DNA of 5,616 nt from Methanosarcinales archaeon (GCA_030672605.1 DAOVGE010000208.1:1-5616), one strand, 5' to 3'. Positions 1 through 5,560 are shown, counted from the stretch's first letter. Notes: generated by a model from the letters alone, not told the origin. A program made the numbers and translations.

Positions 1-516
1 ATCAGGGCGGCGGTTGCGGAAGGAAAGGAAATATCTGTCATCTCATGCGAGACCCGCCCGCTCAATCAAGGGGGCAGGCTCACGGTCTGGGAACTGATGC
101 AGGACGGAATCCCGGTCACCCTGATCCCGGACTCCGCGGCAGGCTCGATTATGCGGGCAGGAAAGATCGATAAGGTGATCGTGGGGGCGGATCGGAGCAC
201 GCGTGATGCGGTATTCAACAAGATCGGGACGTACACGCACTCAGTTCTCGCAAAAGAGCATAATATACCGTTTTATGTTGCAGCACCGCGCTCCACATTT
301 GATTACGCCCGGCTGGAGCAGGACATTACAATTGAGGAGCGAGATTATGACGAATTGCGGCGAATCGGGGGCATTATGCTTGCCCCAGCCGATGCAACGG
401 TCTACAATCCTGCGTTCGATGCCACGCCGGTTGCGAACGTTACTGCGATCATAACAGAGGACGGGGTGATGTATCCGGATGGATCAGGCATCTTTCACTT
501 TCACCCCGCACATTGA
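1..516 (+). CDS. mtnA: S-methyl-5-thioribose-1-phosphate isomerase, 3' part (5' end outside window)
   Basis: This is the C-terminal part (171 codons) of an aIF2B-like sugar-phosphate isomerase. MtnA converts 5-methylthioribose-1-phosphate to methylthioribulose-1-phosphate in cytosolic methionine salvage. Frame 1 is open from the first base, so the gene begins upstream. Family signatures are visible: ETRPLNQGGRLTVWELMQDG (residues 17-36 of the visible part), the catalytic-Asp block VGADR (Asp at bases 190-192), NKIGTYTHSVLAKEH and PFYVAAPRSTFD, then the usual ending VYNPAFDATPVANVTAIITEDG. The catalytic Cys expected in the N-terminal half lies outside the window. After VGADR the common bacterial stretch IAANGD is replaced by STRDAVF, a form I associate with methanogen homologues. 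The related ribose-1,5-bisphosphate isomerase of the archaeal AMP pathway is the main alternative, but the Q-G-x-RLT-x-WEL block favours MtnA. No terminator is evident before the next gene. Confidence 0.86.
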   Translation: MRAAVAEGKEISVISCETRPLNQGGRLTVWELMQDGIPVTLIPDSAAGSIMRAGKIDKVIVGADRSTRDAVFNKIGTYTHSVLAKEHNIPFYVAAPRSTFDYARLEQDITIEERDYDELRRIGGIMLAPADATVYNPAFDATPVANVTAIITEDGVMYPDGSGIFHFHPAH

Positions 517-521
517 GCACA

Positions 522-529
522 TTTATCAA
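522..529 (+). promoter_or_regulatory. Possible TATA box of the RPA operon
   Basis: TTTATCAA lies in the short gap between mtnA and rpa, about 55 bases before the rpa start. An archaeal start site would fall near 547-553, leaving a leader of about 35 bases. The match to the archaeal TATA consensus is only moderate, so read-through from mtnA remains possible. Confidence 0.35.
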
Positions 530-573
530 TCATCTATCCGCATGTTCAGGAGAAAGCATAACTAAGGTAACCA

Positions 574-577
574 GAGG
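574..577 (+). promoter_or_regulatory. Ribosome binding site of rpa
   Basis: GAGG followed by six bases and ATG at 584 gives a good archaeal Shine-Dalgarno match and supports this start. The protein also begins with the helical N-terminal segment expected for the family. Confidence 0.6.
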
Positions 578-583
578 AAGACC

Positions 584-2122
584 ATGATTCAGGAAACATC
601 CGAACAGATACAAAAACGGTTCCTCGAACTGAATGCCGAGATCGAACTTCAGGAGATTGAACGGCGCATCCGTGATCTGGTCGAACGGTTCAAGGTTCCG
701 GAGGCAGAGGCAGAGCGAAGCGTTGTGAGCTACTTCCTGCGAGAACACAACCTTAAACGAGAGGATTATTATGGCGCGCCAGATGGCGCAGCGCCCATAC
801 AAATATCTGGTATCAACCAGGCTGAGCAGTGGGTCAATCTGCGTGCAAAGGTCACGCAGTTGTGGGACAGTACATCCCCGGCGATTAGTCAGGTCGGGCT
901 AATCGGCGACGAAACAGGGACGATCAAGTTCGTGAAATGGACGAAATCCAATCTGCCGGCGCTCGTTGAGGGCAAGAGCTATTCCTTTGAGAATATGACA
1001 ACAGACGAATGGCAGGGGCGTTTCAGCGTAAAGATGAACCGGACCACCCGCATTTCAGAGCTTGACGAGGAGATCGTTACTCCGGACATGGAAGCACAGC
1101 TAATTGAGATAGACAACATAAACGAGAGCGGCAAGTGGATCAATCTGCGTGCAAAGGTTACGCAGTTGTGGGACAACGAACACGAGTCGATTGATCAGGT
1201 CGGGATCATTGGAGATGAAACAGGGACGATCAAGTTCGTGAAATGGGCAAGATCCGAGTTACCGCCTCTTGCGGAGGGCAAGAGCTATTCTTTTGAGAAT
1301 CTGGTGACCGATGAGTTTGAAGAGCGGTTCAGCGTGAAATTCAACAAAAGCTCATCGATTACGGAGCTCGACGAGGAGATCGTTACTCCGGACATGGAAG
1401 CACAGCTAATTGAGATAGACAACATAAACGAGAGCGGCAAGTGGGTCAATCTGCGTGCGAAGGTTACGCAGTTGTGGGACAGCGAACACGAGTCGATTGA
1501 TCAGGTCGGAGTCGTTGGAGACGAGACTGGAACAATCAAGTTCGTGAAGTGGGCAAAATCCGAGTTACCCCCTCTTGAGGAGGGGAAGAGCTATTCCTTT
1601 GAGAATCTGGTGACTGATGAGTATGAGGGACGGTTCAGCGTGAAATTCAACAGAAGCTCATCGATTGAAGGGCTGGACGAGGATATTGAGGTAGGCTACG
1701 CCACCGCAGAGTTCGCAGGCGCCATGGTTCATATCCAGGATGGCTCTGGACTGATCAGGCGATGCCCGATCTGCAACCGTGCGCTCATGAAAGGGACATG
1801 CATGGAACATGGGAATGTAGAGGGCACCCACGATCTCCGCATCAAAGCCGTGATGGATAACGGGCATGAGGTACAGGAGGCGCTCTTCAACCGTGAGATA
1901 ACCGAGAATGTGAGCGGGATTGCGCTCGACGAGGCAAAGGAGATGGCTGTGGACGCGCTGGACCATAGCGTGGTTCTGGATGAGATGAAGAAACGACTGC
2001 TTGGCAGATACTACACTATGACCGGGAGCGTCCTTGACCGATATCTGCTCGTTGAGAGTGTCCAGTTGCTAGAGGCGATCCCTGCTTCTGCGATTGACGC
2101 TATACTCCAGGAGGTGACCTAA
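584..2122 (+). CDS. rpa: Replication protein A, single-stranded-DNA-binding subunit with tandem OB folds and zinc finger
   Basis: This 512-residue protein is an archaeal RPA, which coats single-stranded DNA in replication, repair and recombination. Residues 1-70 are charged and helical. Three OB folds follow with an exact 102-residue period: about 73-165, 175-267 and 277-369. Each carries WVNLRAKVTQLWD or WINLRAKVTQLWD (Trp 83, 185, 287), then GDETGTIKFVKW and the GKSYSFEN block. A C-terminal domain (about 380-512) resembles DBD-C of eukaryotic RPA70 and holds a zinc-binding set C394-x2-C397-x8-C406-x2-H409, followed by GNVEGTHDLRIKAV. The OB2 and OB3 units are about 90% identical in DNA by eye, which points to recent duplication or gene conversion. 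The four-OB layout resembles the larger RPAs of Methanosarcina and Methanocaldococcus. The next gene, for an RPA-associated protein, starts on the base after this stop codon, the usual pairing in euryarchaea. The assignment is firm; the exact OB boundaries are estimates. Confidence 0.95.
   Translation: MIQETSEQIQKRFLELNAEIELQEIERRIRDLVERFKVPEAEAERSVVSYFLREHNLKREDYYGAPDGAAPIQISGINQAEQWVNLRAKVTQLWDSTSPAISQVGLIGDETGTIKFVKWTKSNLPALVEGKSYSFENMTTDEWQGRFSVKMNRTTRISELDEEIVTPDMEAQLIEIDNINESGKWINLRAKVTQLWDNEHESIDQVGIIGDETGTIKFVKWARSELPPLAEGKSYSFENLVTDEFEERFSVKFNKSSSITELDEEIVTPDMEAQLIEIDNINESGKWVNLRAKVTQLWDSEHESIDQVGVVGDETGTIKFVKWAKSELPPLEEGKSYSFENLVTDEYEGRFSVKFNRSSSIEGLDEDIEVGYATAEFAGAMVHIQDGSGLIRRCPICNRALMKGTCMEHGNVEGTHDLRIKAVMDNGHEVQEALFNREITENVSGIALDEAKEMAVDALDHSVVLDEMKKRLLGRYYTMTGSVLDRYLLVESVQLLEAIPASAIDAILQEVT
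1064..1675 (+). repeat. Two tandem 306-bp units encoding OB2 and OB3 of RPA
   Basis: The unit at 1064-1369 is repeated at 1370-1675 with a period of 306 bases (102 codons). The first 75 bases (1064-1138 and 1370-1444) are identical, including third codon positions. The rest differs mainly at silent sites, about 30 differences in all by eye. A more diverged third unit lies upstream (about 758-1063) in the same register. The period keeps the reading frame, so copy number could change without breaking the protein. Confidence 0.9.
2110..2117 (+). promoter_or_regulatory. Strong ribosome binding site inside the end of rpa
   Basis: GGAGGTGA is a full match to the archaeal anti-Shine-Dalgarno sequence and ends five bases before the ATG at 2123. 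It sits within the last codons of rpa (L-Q-E-V-T), which tightly couples the two reading frames and fixes the start of the second gene. Confidence 0.85.
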
Positions 2123-2686
2123 ATGGCTAGTTTCGCAAGGGAAGTGGCATACCGGATCTTTGCACAGGAACTGCGGGATACCGCGGTAGCACTGGAACGT
2201 GATCTCGAGGATGTCTATGCGCCACAGTATGTGCTATCTCCGACGGGCGCGAAGATTAACCGCGTCTTTGTAGTCGGTACACTGACAGAAAAGGAAGACA
2301 TCGGCACCGATGCCGAGTACTGGCGGGCACGCATATCTGACCCGACTGGCACGTTCTTTGTGTATGCCGGGCAGTACCAGCCTGATGCCACCCGCGGGCT
2401 CGCAGATGCGTCCGTTCCCGAATTTCTGGCAGTGGTCGGCAAGATTGGCGTATACACGACCGAGGACGAGCGTGTGATGACATCGATCCGCCCCGAGACG
2501 ATCTCGGTTGTGGATGCGGAGACCCGAAATCGATGGATACTGGAGACTGCAAGACAGACGCTCGACCGGATCAAGGAACTGGAAAACGGAAGCTCACCGC
2601 ATCTTGAGATGATTACGGAACATTATTCGCTGGATCTCGAGCAGTACAGGCAGATGGTTGCGTCCGCGCTGGAATCGCTGCAGTGA
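2123..2686 (+). CDS. rpap: RPA-associated OB-fold protein (COG3390-type)
   Basis: This 187-residue protein matches the euryarchaeal RPA-associated protein family, which in Haloferax is encoded beside rpa genes and acts with RPA in DNA repair. The N-terminus (FAREVAYRIFAQELRD) is followed by a predicted OB fold at about residues 40-130. It contains NRVFVVGTLTEKEDIG, YWRARISDPTGTFFVYAGQYQP and the FLAVVGKIGVY strand. A helical C-terminal tail (RNRWILETARQTLDRIKELE, then about 30 residues) follows. Its ATG directly follows the rpa TAA with a perfect ribosome binding site, so the two proteins are almost surely made from one mRNA. It lacks the zinc finger and repeated OB units of its partner. A direct role in binding DNA, rather than RPA, is not shown by the sequence. 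Confidence 0.88.
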   Translation: MASFAREVAYRIFAQELRDTAVALERDLEDVYAPQYVLSPTGAKINRVFVVGTLTEKEDIGTDAEYWRARISDPTGTFFVYAGQYQPDATRGLADASVPEFLAVVGKIGVYTTEDERVMTSIRPETISVVDAETRNRWILETARQTLDRIKELENGSSPHLEMITEHYSLDLEQYRQMVASALESLQ

Positions 2687-2700
2687 CCGGTGGACCGGTG
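2685..2700 (+). repeat. Tandem 8-bp direct repeat at the end of the RPA operon
   Basis: GACCGGTG occurs twice back to back, at 2685-2692 and 2693-2700; the first copy overlaps the TGA stop (2684-2686). Each copy contains the palindrome ACCGGT. The role is unknown; replication slippage or a protein-binding site are both possible. Confidence 0.6.
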
Positions 2701-2715
2701 GCATGGTGTCGTATC

Positions 2716-2736
2716 ATTCACTGCTCTGGAGTGAAT
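2716..2736 (+). other. Stem-loop between the RPA operon and the next promoter
   Basis: ATTCACT (2716-2722) and AGTGAAT (2730-2736) form a perfect 7-bp inverted repeat around a 7-base loop. It ends 25 bases before the TATA box at 2762 and has no T-run after it. It could therefore be a regulator site for the downstream genes or an RNA hairpin ending the upstream operon. Confidence 0.4.
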
Positions 2737-2761
2737 CGGGTTCGCTGGTAGCTACGATGAA

Positions 2762-2769
2762 TTTATATA
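2762..2769 (+). promoter_or_regulatory. TATA box of the two-gene kinase operon
   Basis: TTTATATA is a near-ideal archaeal TATA box. Transcription should start about 25 bases downstream, near 2788-2794, leaving a leader of about 40 bases that carries the ribosome binding site at 2819-2825. Confidence 0.75.
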
Positions 2770-2818
2770 TCCGTGCAGGATACGTTGGGTTATGGCGGCG
2801 ATCATGAATCAAGAGAAC

Positions 2819-2825
2819 GGAGGGG
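2819..2825 (+). promoter_or_regulatory. Ribosome binding site selecting the ATG at 2832
   Basis: GGAGGGG lies six bases before the ATG at 2832. The nearer ATG at 2827 is only one base away from the site and is out of frame, so 2832 is the likely start. Confidence 0.65.
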
Positions 2826-2831
2826 CATGCG

Positions 2832-3380
2832 ATGCCTGACATCACACTGATATGGGATTGTGATCTGCTCTTCGAGAAGCTCTTTGTTGAGCACGGGCTC
2901 TCGTACCAGCGTGTGCCCGCGAGCGCCATCGCCAACCCATTCATACCACTCCCTGAATCCAGAGTCATGATCATCCCGACAGGATTTGCGAACACAGAGT
3001 ATACAGGAGTACTGCGCGGGATTGCGGCAAACAGGAGTTTTTTCGACAGATTCGTAAGAAATGGCGGCGTGCTTGTTGTGTATGGCGCACTGGTTCCTGA
3101 GTACACATACCAATGGCTTCCGTTCACGCTGAAATACAAGACGCAGTACGGCGCCGTCGATATCGAGGTTGCAGAGGAGCATGCGTGCAGATCCATCTTT
3201 GCAGGGGATTGCGCCGAGTGCGACGGGTACTTCACAGAGGCTGACTGCGATGTGATACTGAAGGGGGATGGGATGCCAATTCTCGTTTCAAAGGAAAACG
3301 GGGACGGGATAATCATCGCAACCACGATTCACGAGTTTCCAACAGGGGAGTTTCTAAAATGGGCGGTAACGTACAGGTAA
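2832..3380 (+). CDS. Conserved-looking protein of unknown function, possible glutamine-amidotransferase-like fold
   Basis: I do not recognise a named family for this 182-residue protein. It has no signal peptide or membrane segment, so it should be cytosolic. Its pattern is alternating alpha/beta: ITLIWDCDLLFEKLF (4-18), RVMIIPTGF (44-52), FFDRFVRNGGVLVVYGALVP (70-89), DVILKGDGMPILV (140-152) and GDGIIIATTIHEFP (157-170). The order of a hydrophobic strand ending in a glycine turn, a FVRNGGVLVVYG strand, and a late strand followed by IHEFP resembles class I glutamine-amidotransferase-like or ThuA-like folds. There is no G-x-C-x-G nucleophile elbow, so amidotransferase activity is unlikely. Five cysteines (10, 119, 127, 130, 139) are notable, and CAEC at 127-130 is a possible metal or redox pair. 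The 3' end overlaps the kinase gene by 22 bases, which suggests a joint function. Confidence 0.75.
   Translation: MPDITLIWDCDLLFEKLFVEHGLSYQRVPASAIANPFIPLPESRVMIIPTGFANTEYTGVLRGIAANRSFFDRFVRNGGVLVVYGALVPEYTYQWLPFTLKYKTQYGAVDIEVAEEHACRSIFAGDCAECDGYFTEADCDVILKGDGMPILVSKENGDGIIIATTIHEFPTGEFLKWAVTYR
3345..3350 (+). promoter_or_regulatory. Ribosome binding site of the kinase gene, inside the upstream gene
   Basis: GGGGAG is followed by eight bases and the ATG at 3359. The site decides the start, because the ATG pair just after the upstream stop (3381 and 3384) is in another frame. Confidence 0.55.
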
Positions 3381-3916
3381 ATGATGCGTATGCGATCTGG
3401 ATAACAGGCGTTCCGGGCTGCGGGAAGACCACGATCGCAACGAAGGTTGCTGAATTGCTTGGAGCGGATGTTACGCATCTCCAGCTTGACAGGGTGCGGA
3501 AGGTGATAACACCAACTCCGCAGTACACCGAAGAAGAGCGAAACATCGTCTATGCCTCGCTTGCATACATGGCACACCTGCTTGTGGACTCCGGAATAAC
3601 CGTGATAATCGATGCGACTGCAAACAGGCGCAGGTATCGTGACCTTGCACGAGAACTGATTCCGCGGTTCATCGAAGTATATATTGAGTGCCCGCTCGAT
3701 GTCTGCGTGCAGAGGGAGCAGTCCAGAGATGCGGGTTATGCGCCAACCAAAATCTATGCACGCTCAGGGCAGGGCGGAACCGTTCCGGGCGTGGATGTTG
3801 TGTACGAGGCTCCGCTCAATCCCGAGATTGTGGTGCGAAGCGATCTTATGGACGCGGATTCGTGTGCTTATGAGATTGTTGAGTACGTCGGGCGGGCGAG
3901 AGCAGAAGCTGCATGA
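3359..3916 (+). CDS. P-loop kinase of the adenylylsulfate (APS) kinase type, substrate uncertain
   Basis: This 185-residue cytosolic protein has the layout of APS kinase (CysC), which phosphorylates adenylylsulfate at the 3' position using ATP. Seen: Walker A GVPGCGKT (17-24); LQLDRVRKV (41-49) where APS kinases usually have LDGDNVR; EEERNIVYASLAYMAHLL (58-75), matching the usual helix; VIIDATANRRRYRDLAREL (82-100), matching the A-x-x-x-x-x-R-x-x-AR lid-side motif; VYIECPLDVCVQRE (107-120); and VPGVDVVYEAPLNPEIVV (142-159), matching the family's GID-x-x-YE-x-P-x-x-PEL. Two substrate-contacting motifs differ: the DGD is reduced to a single Asp, and the KGLYKKAR segment reads TKIYARSG. The fold and ATP binding are well supported. 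The substrate may be APS or another nucleotide or small molecule. No sulfate-assimilation gene lies beside it. It is coupled to the upstream unknown gene, so the pair probably shares one pathway. Confidence 0.82.
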   Translation: MGGNVQVNDAYAIWITGVPGCGKTTIATKVAELLGADVTHLQLDRVRKVITPTPQYTEEERNIVYASLAYMAHLLVDSGITVIIDATANRRRYRDLARELIPRFIEVYIECPLDVCVQREQSRDAGYAPTKIYARSGQGGTVPGVDVVYEAPLNPEIVVRSDLMDADSCAYEIVEYVGRARAEAA

Positions 3917-4007
3917 AATGGGATAACCGGAATGTTTACGGAAGATGTGCGGGGGTGAATATCCATAAGTATTCCAATCGACTCCTACTTGCGATATCCG
4001 GGAAATC

Positions 4008-4015
4008 TTTATATG
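4008..4015 (+). promoter_or_regulatory. TATA box of the AAA_14 ATPase gene
   Basis: TTTATATG is preceded by the purine-rich GGAAAT, which fits a BRE element. A start site would fall near 4033-4040, giving a leader of about 25-30 bases before the ATG at 4065. The gene therefore has its own promoter, separate from the kinase pair. Confidence 0.7.
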
Positions 4016-4019
4016 CCAC

Positions 4020-4056
4020 CCCTGCTATAATCATCGCTAAGTAACTTTTAGCAGGG
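4020..4056 (+). promoter_or_regulatory. Inverted repeat across the transcription start of the ATPase gene (candidate operator)
   Basis: CCCTGCTA (4020-4027) is the exact reverse complement of TAGCAGGG (4049-4056). The pairing continues inward past one mismatch with AA (4029-4030) and TT (4046-4047), leaving a 15-base centre. The left arm lies between the TATA box and the expected start site, so it is probably not transcribed, which favours a DNA-binding operator over an RNA hairpin. The right arm contains GCAGGG, the only Shine-Dalgarno-like sequence before the ATG at 4065. Confidence 0.55.
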
Positions 4057-4064
4057 TTCTCATT

Positions 4065-5312
4065 ATGGATTACATAAAAAGAGATCTGGAACAGACCGTA
4101 CGGGAACACCTTGACATGCCCGAGATGATAGCCATTCTCGGACCAAGACAATCCGGCAAAACGACCCTCATGCAACAGATATTTGGAACGCTTGAGAACG
4201 CACTATTCATAAGTTTTGAAGACAGGAAGCTGCTGGAACTCTTTGTTGAAGACGAAAAGACATTCGCAGAGCTCTATGTGAAAAATAACCGCTATTTGGG
4301 AATTGATGAGTTTCAGTATGCAAAAGAAGGTGGAAAGAAACTGAAATACATCTATGACCACTATCCCGGGACGAAGATACTGATTTCAGGATCTTCTGCG
4401 CCGGGACTCACGATACACGGCATAAAATACCTCGTAGGTCGGATTTTCGTCTTCAATCTCTACCCACTCTCATTTGAGGAGTTTCTGAGATATAAGAACA
4501 CCGCGCTCTTCGCCACATATCTGGAGAAGAAGGAATTGATCGCGGCGTATCTCTTCCGGGACAATGAACCGCCAGAGATCAGCACGCCGCTTCAGGAGCT
4601 GCTGTGCGAGATATACGACGAGTACTGCATCTACGGAGGATACCCAAGAGTTGCGATTTCAGAGACGCGGGGTGAAAAAGAGACGGTTCTGAGAAATGTC
4701 TACAGCACATACTTCTTAAGGGAGATAAAGGATATACTCAGCCTCACAACAGACTTTAAGCTGAGCAAACTGATAAAATCACTCTCAATAACTCTCGGAG
4801 GTATGATATCCTACAACAGCCTTGAGGAAGTCTCTGGTTTTGACTATAAAGGACTTCTTGTGCATCTGAACATACTTGAGAAGACGTACATCTGCAAAAG
4901 AGTAAGTCCCTACTTCACCAACAAGAAAACCGAAATTATCAAGGTTCCGAAGGTTTATTTCTTTGATAACGGGTTTCGAAACATTGTAATTGACGATTTC
5001 AGGGCGTATGATCTGCGACAGGACATCGGCAGCTTGAACGAGAATTTTGTGTTTACCCAGCTGACTTATGCCGGTGTGGAGGTTAAATTCTGGAGAAGCA
5101 AATCTAAGGCGGAAGTGGACTTTGTGATGGAGCGCGAGGGAAAATTGATCGCCATAGAGTCAAAGAGTAGCTTTCGGCGTAGGACAAAGTCGCTAACTGC
5201 TTTCAGAGCTAAATATAGTCCATATCGTACAATCGTTGTATATAGGGGCGGTCTGGAGGCGCGAGGTGGTGTGGTGTACCTGCCGCTTGTGTTTGTGTCC
5301 GCGCTGGTATGA
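4065..5312 (+). CDS. AAA_14/DUF4143 family ATPase with C-terminal nuclease-like domain
   Basis: This 415-residue protein belongs to the widespread archaeal and bacterial ATPases with an N-terminal AAA_14 domain and a C-terminal DUF4143 domain; their cellular role is not settled. Seen: Walker A GPRQSGKT (26-33), Walker B YLGIDE (77-82), a sensor-1-type strand ILISGSSA (105-112), and the family block VGRIFVFNLYPLSFEEFL. A central stretch with YDEYCIYGGYPRVA and LREIKDILSLTTD comes next. Near the end, AEVDFVMEREGKLIAIESKS gives Asp352 and Glu365-x-Lys367, the spacing of a PD-(D/E)XK nuclease core. The length is normal for the family and the gene looks intact. It stands alone with its own promoter. 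By eye it is richer in AAA and AGA codons than the rpa genes, which hints at transfer. The Shine-Dalgarno match is weak, so the start rests on the conserved N-terminus. Confidence 0.92.
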   Translation: MDYIKRDLEQTVREHLDMPEMIAILGPRQSGKTTLMQQIFGTLENALFISFEDRKLLELFVEDEKTFAELYVKNNRYLGIDEFQYAKEGGKKLKYIYDHYPGTKILISGSSAPGLTIHGIKYLVGRIFVFNLYPLSFEEFLRYKNTALFATYLEKKELIAAYLFRDNEPPEISTPLQELLCEIYDEYCIYGGYPRVAISETRGEKETVLRNVYSTYFLREIKDILSLTTDFKLSKLIKSLSITLGGMISYNSLEEVSGFDYKGLLVHLNILEKTYICKRVSPYFTNKKTEIIKVPKVYFFDNGFRNIVIDDFRAYDLRQDIGSLNENFVFTQLTYAGVEVKFWRSKSKAEVDFVMEREGKLIAIESKSSFRRRTKSLTAFRAKYSPYRTIVVYRGGLEARGGVVYLPLVFVSALV

Positions 5313-5337
5313 ACTGCCCGACATTAGATTCGATGTC

Positions 5338-5351
5338 CTGCAAGATTGCAG
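5338..5351 (+). terminator. Small hairpin after the ATPase gene
   Basis: CTGCAA (5338-5343) pairs with TTGCAG (5346-5351), 25 bases after the stop codon. There is no clear T-run after it, so a role as a terminator is a weak inference. Confidence 0.22.
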
Positions 5352-5356
5352 AATAG

Positions 5357-5364
5357 ATTGATAG
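5357..5364 (+). repeat. Left copy of 8-bp target-site-like direct repeat
   Basis: ATTGATAG directly precedes the GGCAC end of the palindromic element, and an identical copy lies at 5545-5552. An exact 8-bp repeat bounding an inverted-repeat element is what a transposase leaves on insertion. Confidence 0.55.
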
Positions 5365-5544
5365 GGCACTGTCTAAAAATCCAGTGATTTCCGCCGATTT
5401 ACTCGATTCGTGCCATTCGTTTATTCGCGTCATTCGTGATAAAATCGGCGCCAAGAGATCACGAATGATGGCGAATGCCACGAATTACACGAATTTATCT
5501 GCCACAAAATCCGAGTGTTTTCACTGAATAATTCGATTGTGCCT
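5365..5544. mobile_element. Palindromic non-coding MITE-like element, 180 bp
   Basis: The ends are inverted: GGCACTGTC at 5365-5373, and reading inward from 5544 on the other strand AGGCACAATC. The inverted similarity continues with gaps through CAGTGA and a GATTT block to the centre, where TCATTCGTGAT (5430-5440) and ATCACGAATGA (5458-5468) pair perfectly around a 17-base spacer containing GGCGCC. Both arms carry several copies of an ATTCG-based word spaced 8-10 bases apart. No convincing protein is encoded, so any movement would rely on a transposase elsewhere. An 8-bp duplication and GGCACTGT-like ends recall IS6-type elements, and IS1595-type elements also make 8-bp duplications, but the parent family is not established. 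A structured RNA or a chromosomal protein-binding palindrome are the alternatives. Confidence 0.6.
5406..5494. repeat. Central imperfect inverted repeat made of ATTCG(TG) words
   Basis: The left arm 5406-5440 and the right arm 5458-5494 pair along about 35 bases with a few mismatches and two single-base gaps. The outward-reading words ATTCGTG, ATTCGTT, ATTCGCG and ATTCGTG face ATTCGTG, ATTCGTG, ATTCGCC and ATTCGTG on the other strand. As RNA or extruded DNA this would make a long hairpin. Confidence 0.8.
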
Positions 5545-5552
5545 ATTGATAG
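5545..5552 (+). repeat. Right copy of 8-bp target-site-like direct repeat
   Basis: This ATTGATAG is identical to 5357-5364 and starts right after the element's last base. The last G could equally belong to the element on the left side, so the duplication is 7 or 8 bp. Confidence 0.55.
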
Positions 5553-5560
5553 TATAAAAA
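5553..5560 (+). promoter_or_regulatory. TATA-like sequence pointing out of the window
   Basis: TATAAAAA could serve as a promoter for a gene starting beyond the right edge, with a start site near 5578-5586. It lies in an A/T-rich stretch, so a chance match is quite possible. Confidence 0.3.

Noticed and set aside
758..1675. Assembly duplication inside rpa
   Set aside because: The units differ at about one base in ten, keep the frame and each encodes a full OB fold, so they are real domains; a hidden extra copy cannot be excluded without reads.
2215..2574. 119-codon - strand open frame opposite the RPA-associated protein
   Set aside because: It is an antisense shadow of a recognised family member with a perfect ribosome binding site.
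2714..3325. 203-codon - strand open frame opposite the unknown gene
   Set aside because: It is serine-rich, low-complexity translation typical of an antisense shadow, and it crosses the promoter and ribosome binding site of a better-supported + strand gene.
3917..4007. Small gene or RNA between the kinase and the ATPase
   Set aside because: No start with a ribosome binding site, no tRNA-like fold, and only a weak GAATA/TATTC pairing near 3957-3974.
4065..5312. Transposase or defence gene call for the AAA_14 protein
   Set aside because: Motifs are those of the AAA_14/DUF4143 ATPases; no transposase catalytic motif and no companion defence gene are present.
5209..5481. Open frame of 90 codons on the - strand over the end of the ATPase gene and the palindrome
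   Set aside because: It overlaps a firm gene antisense and runs into the repeat element; no family motif, no clear promoter or ribosome binding site.
5365..5544. CRISPR array, because of the repeated ATTCG words
   Set aside because: The words are 7-9 bases at 8-10-base steps, inverted about a centre, with no 25-40-base repeats or unique spacers.
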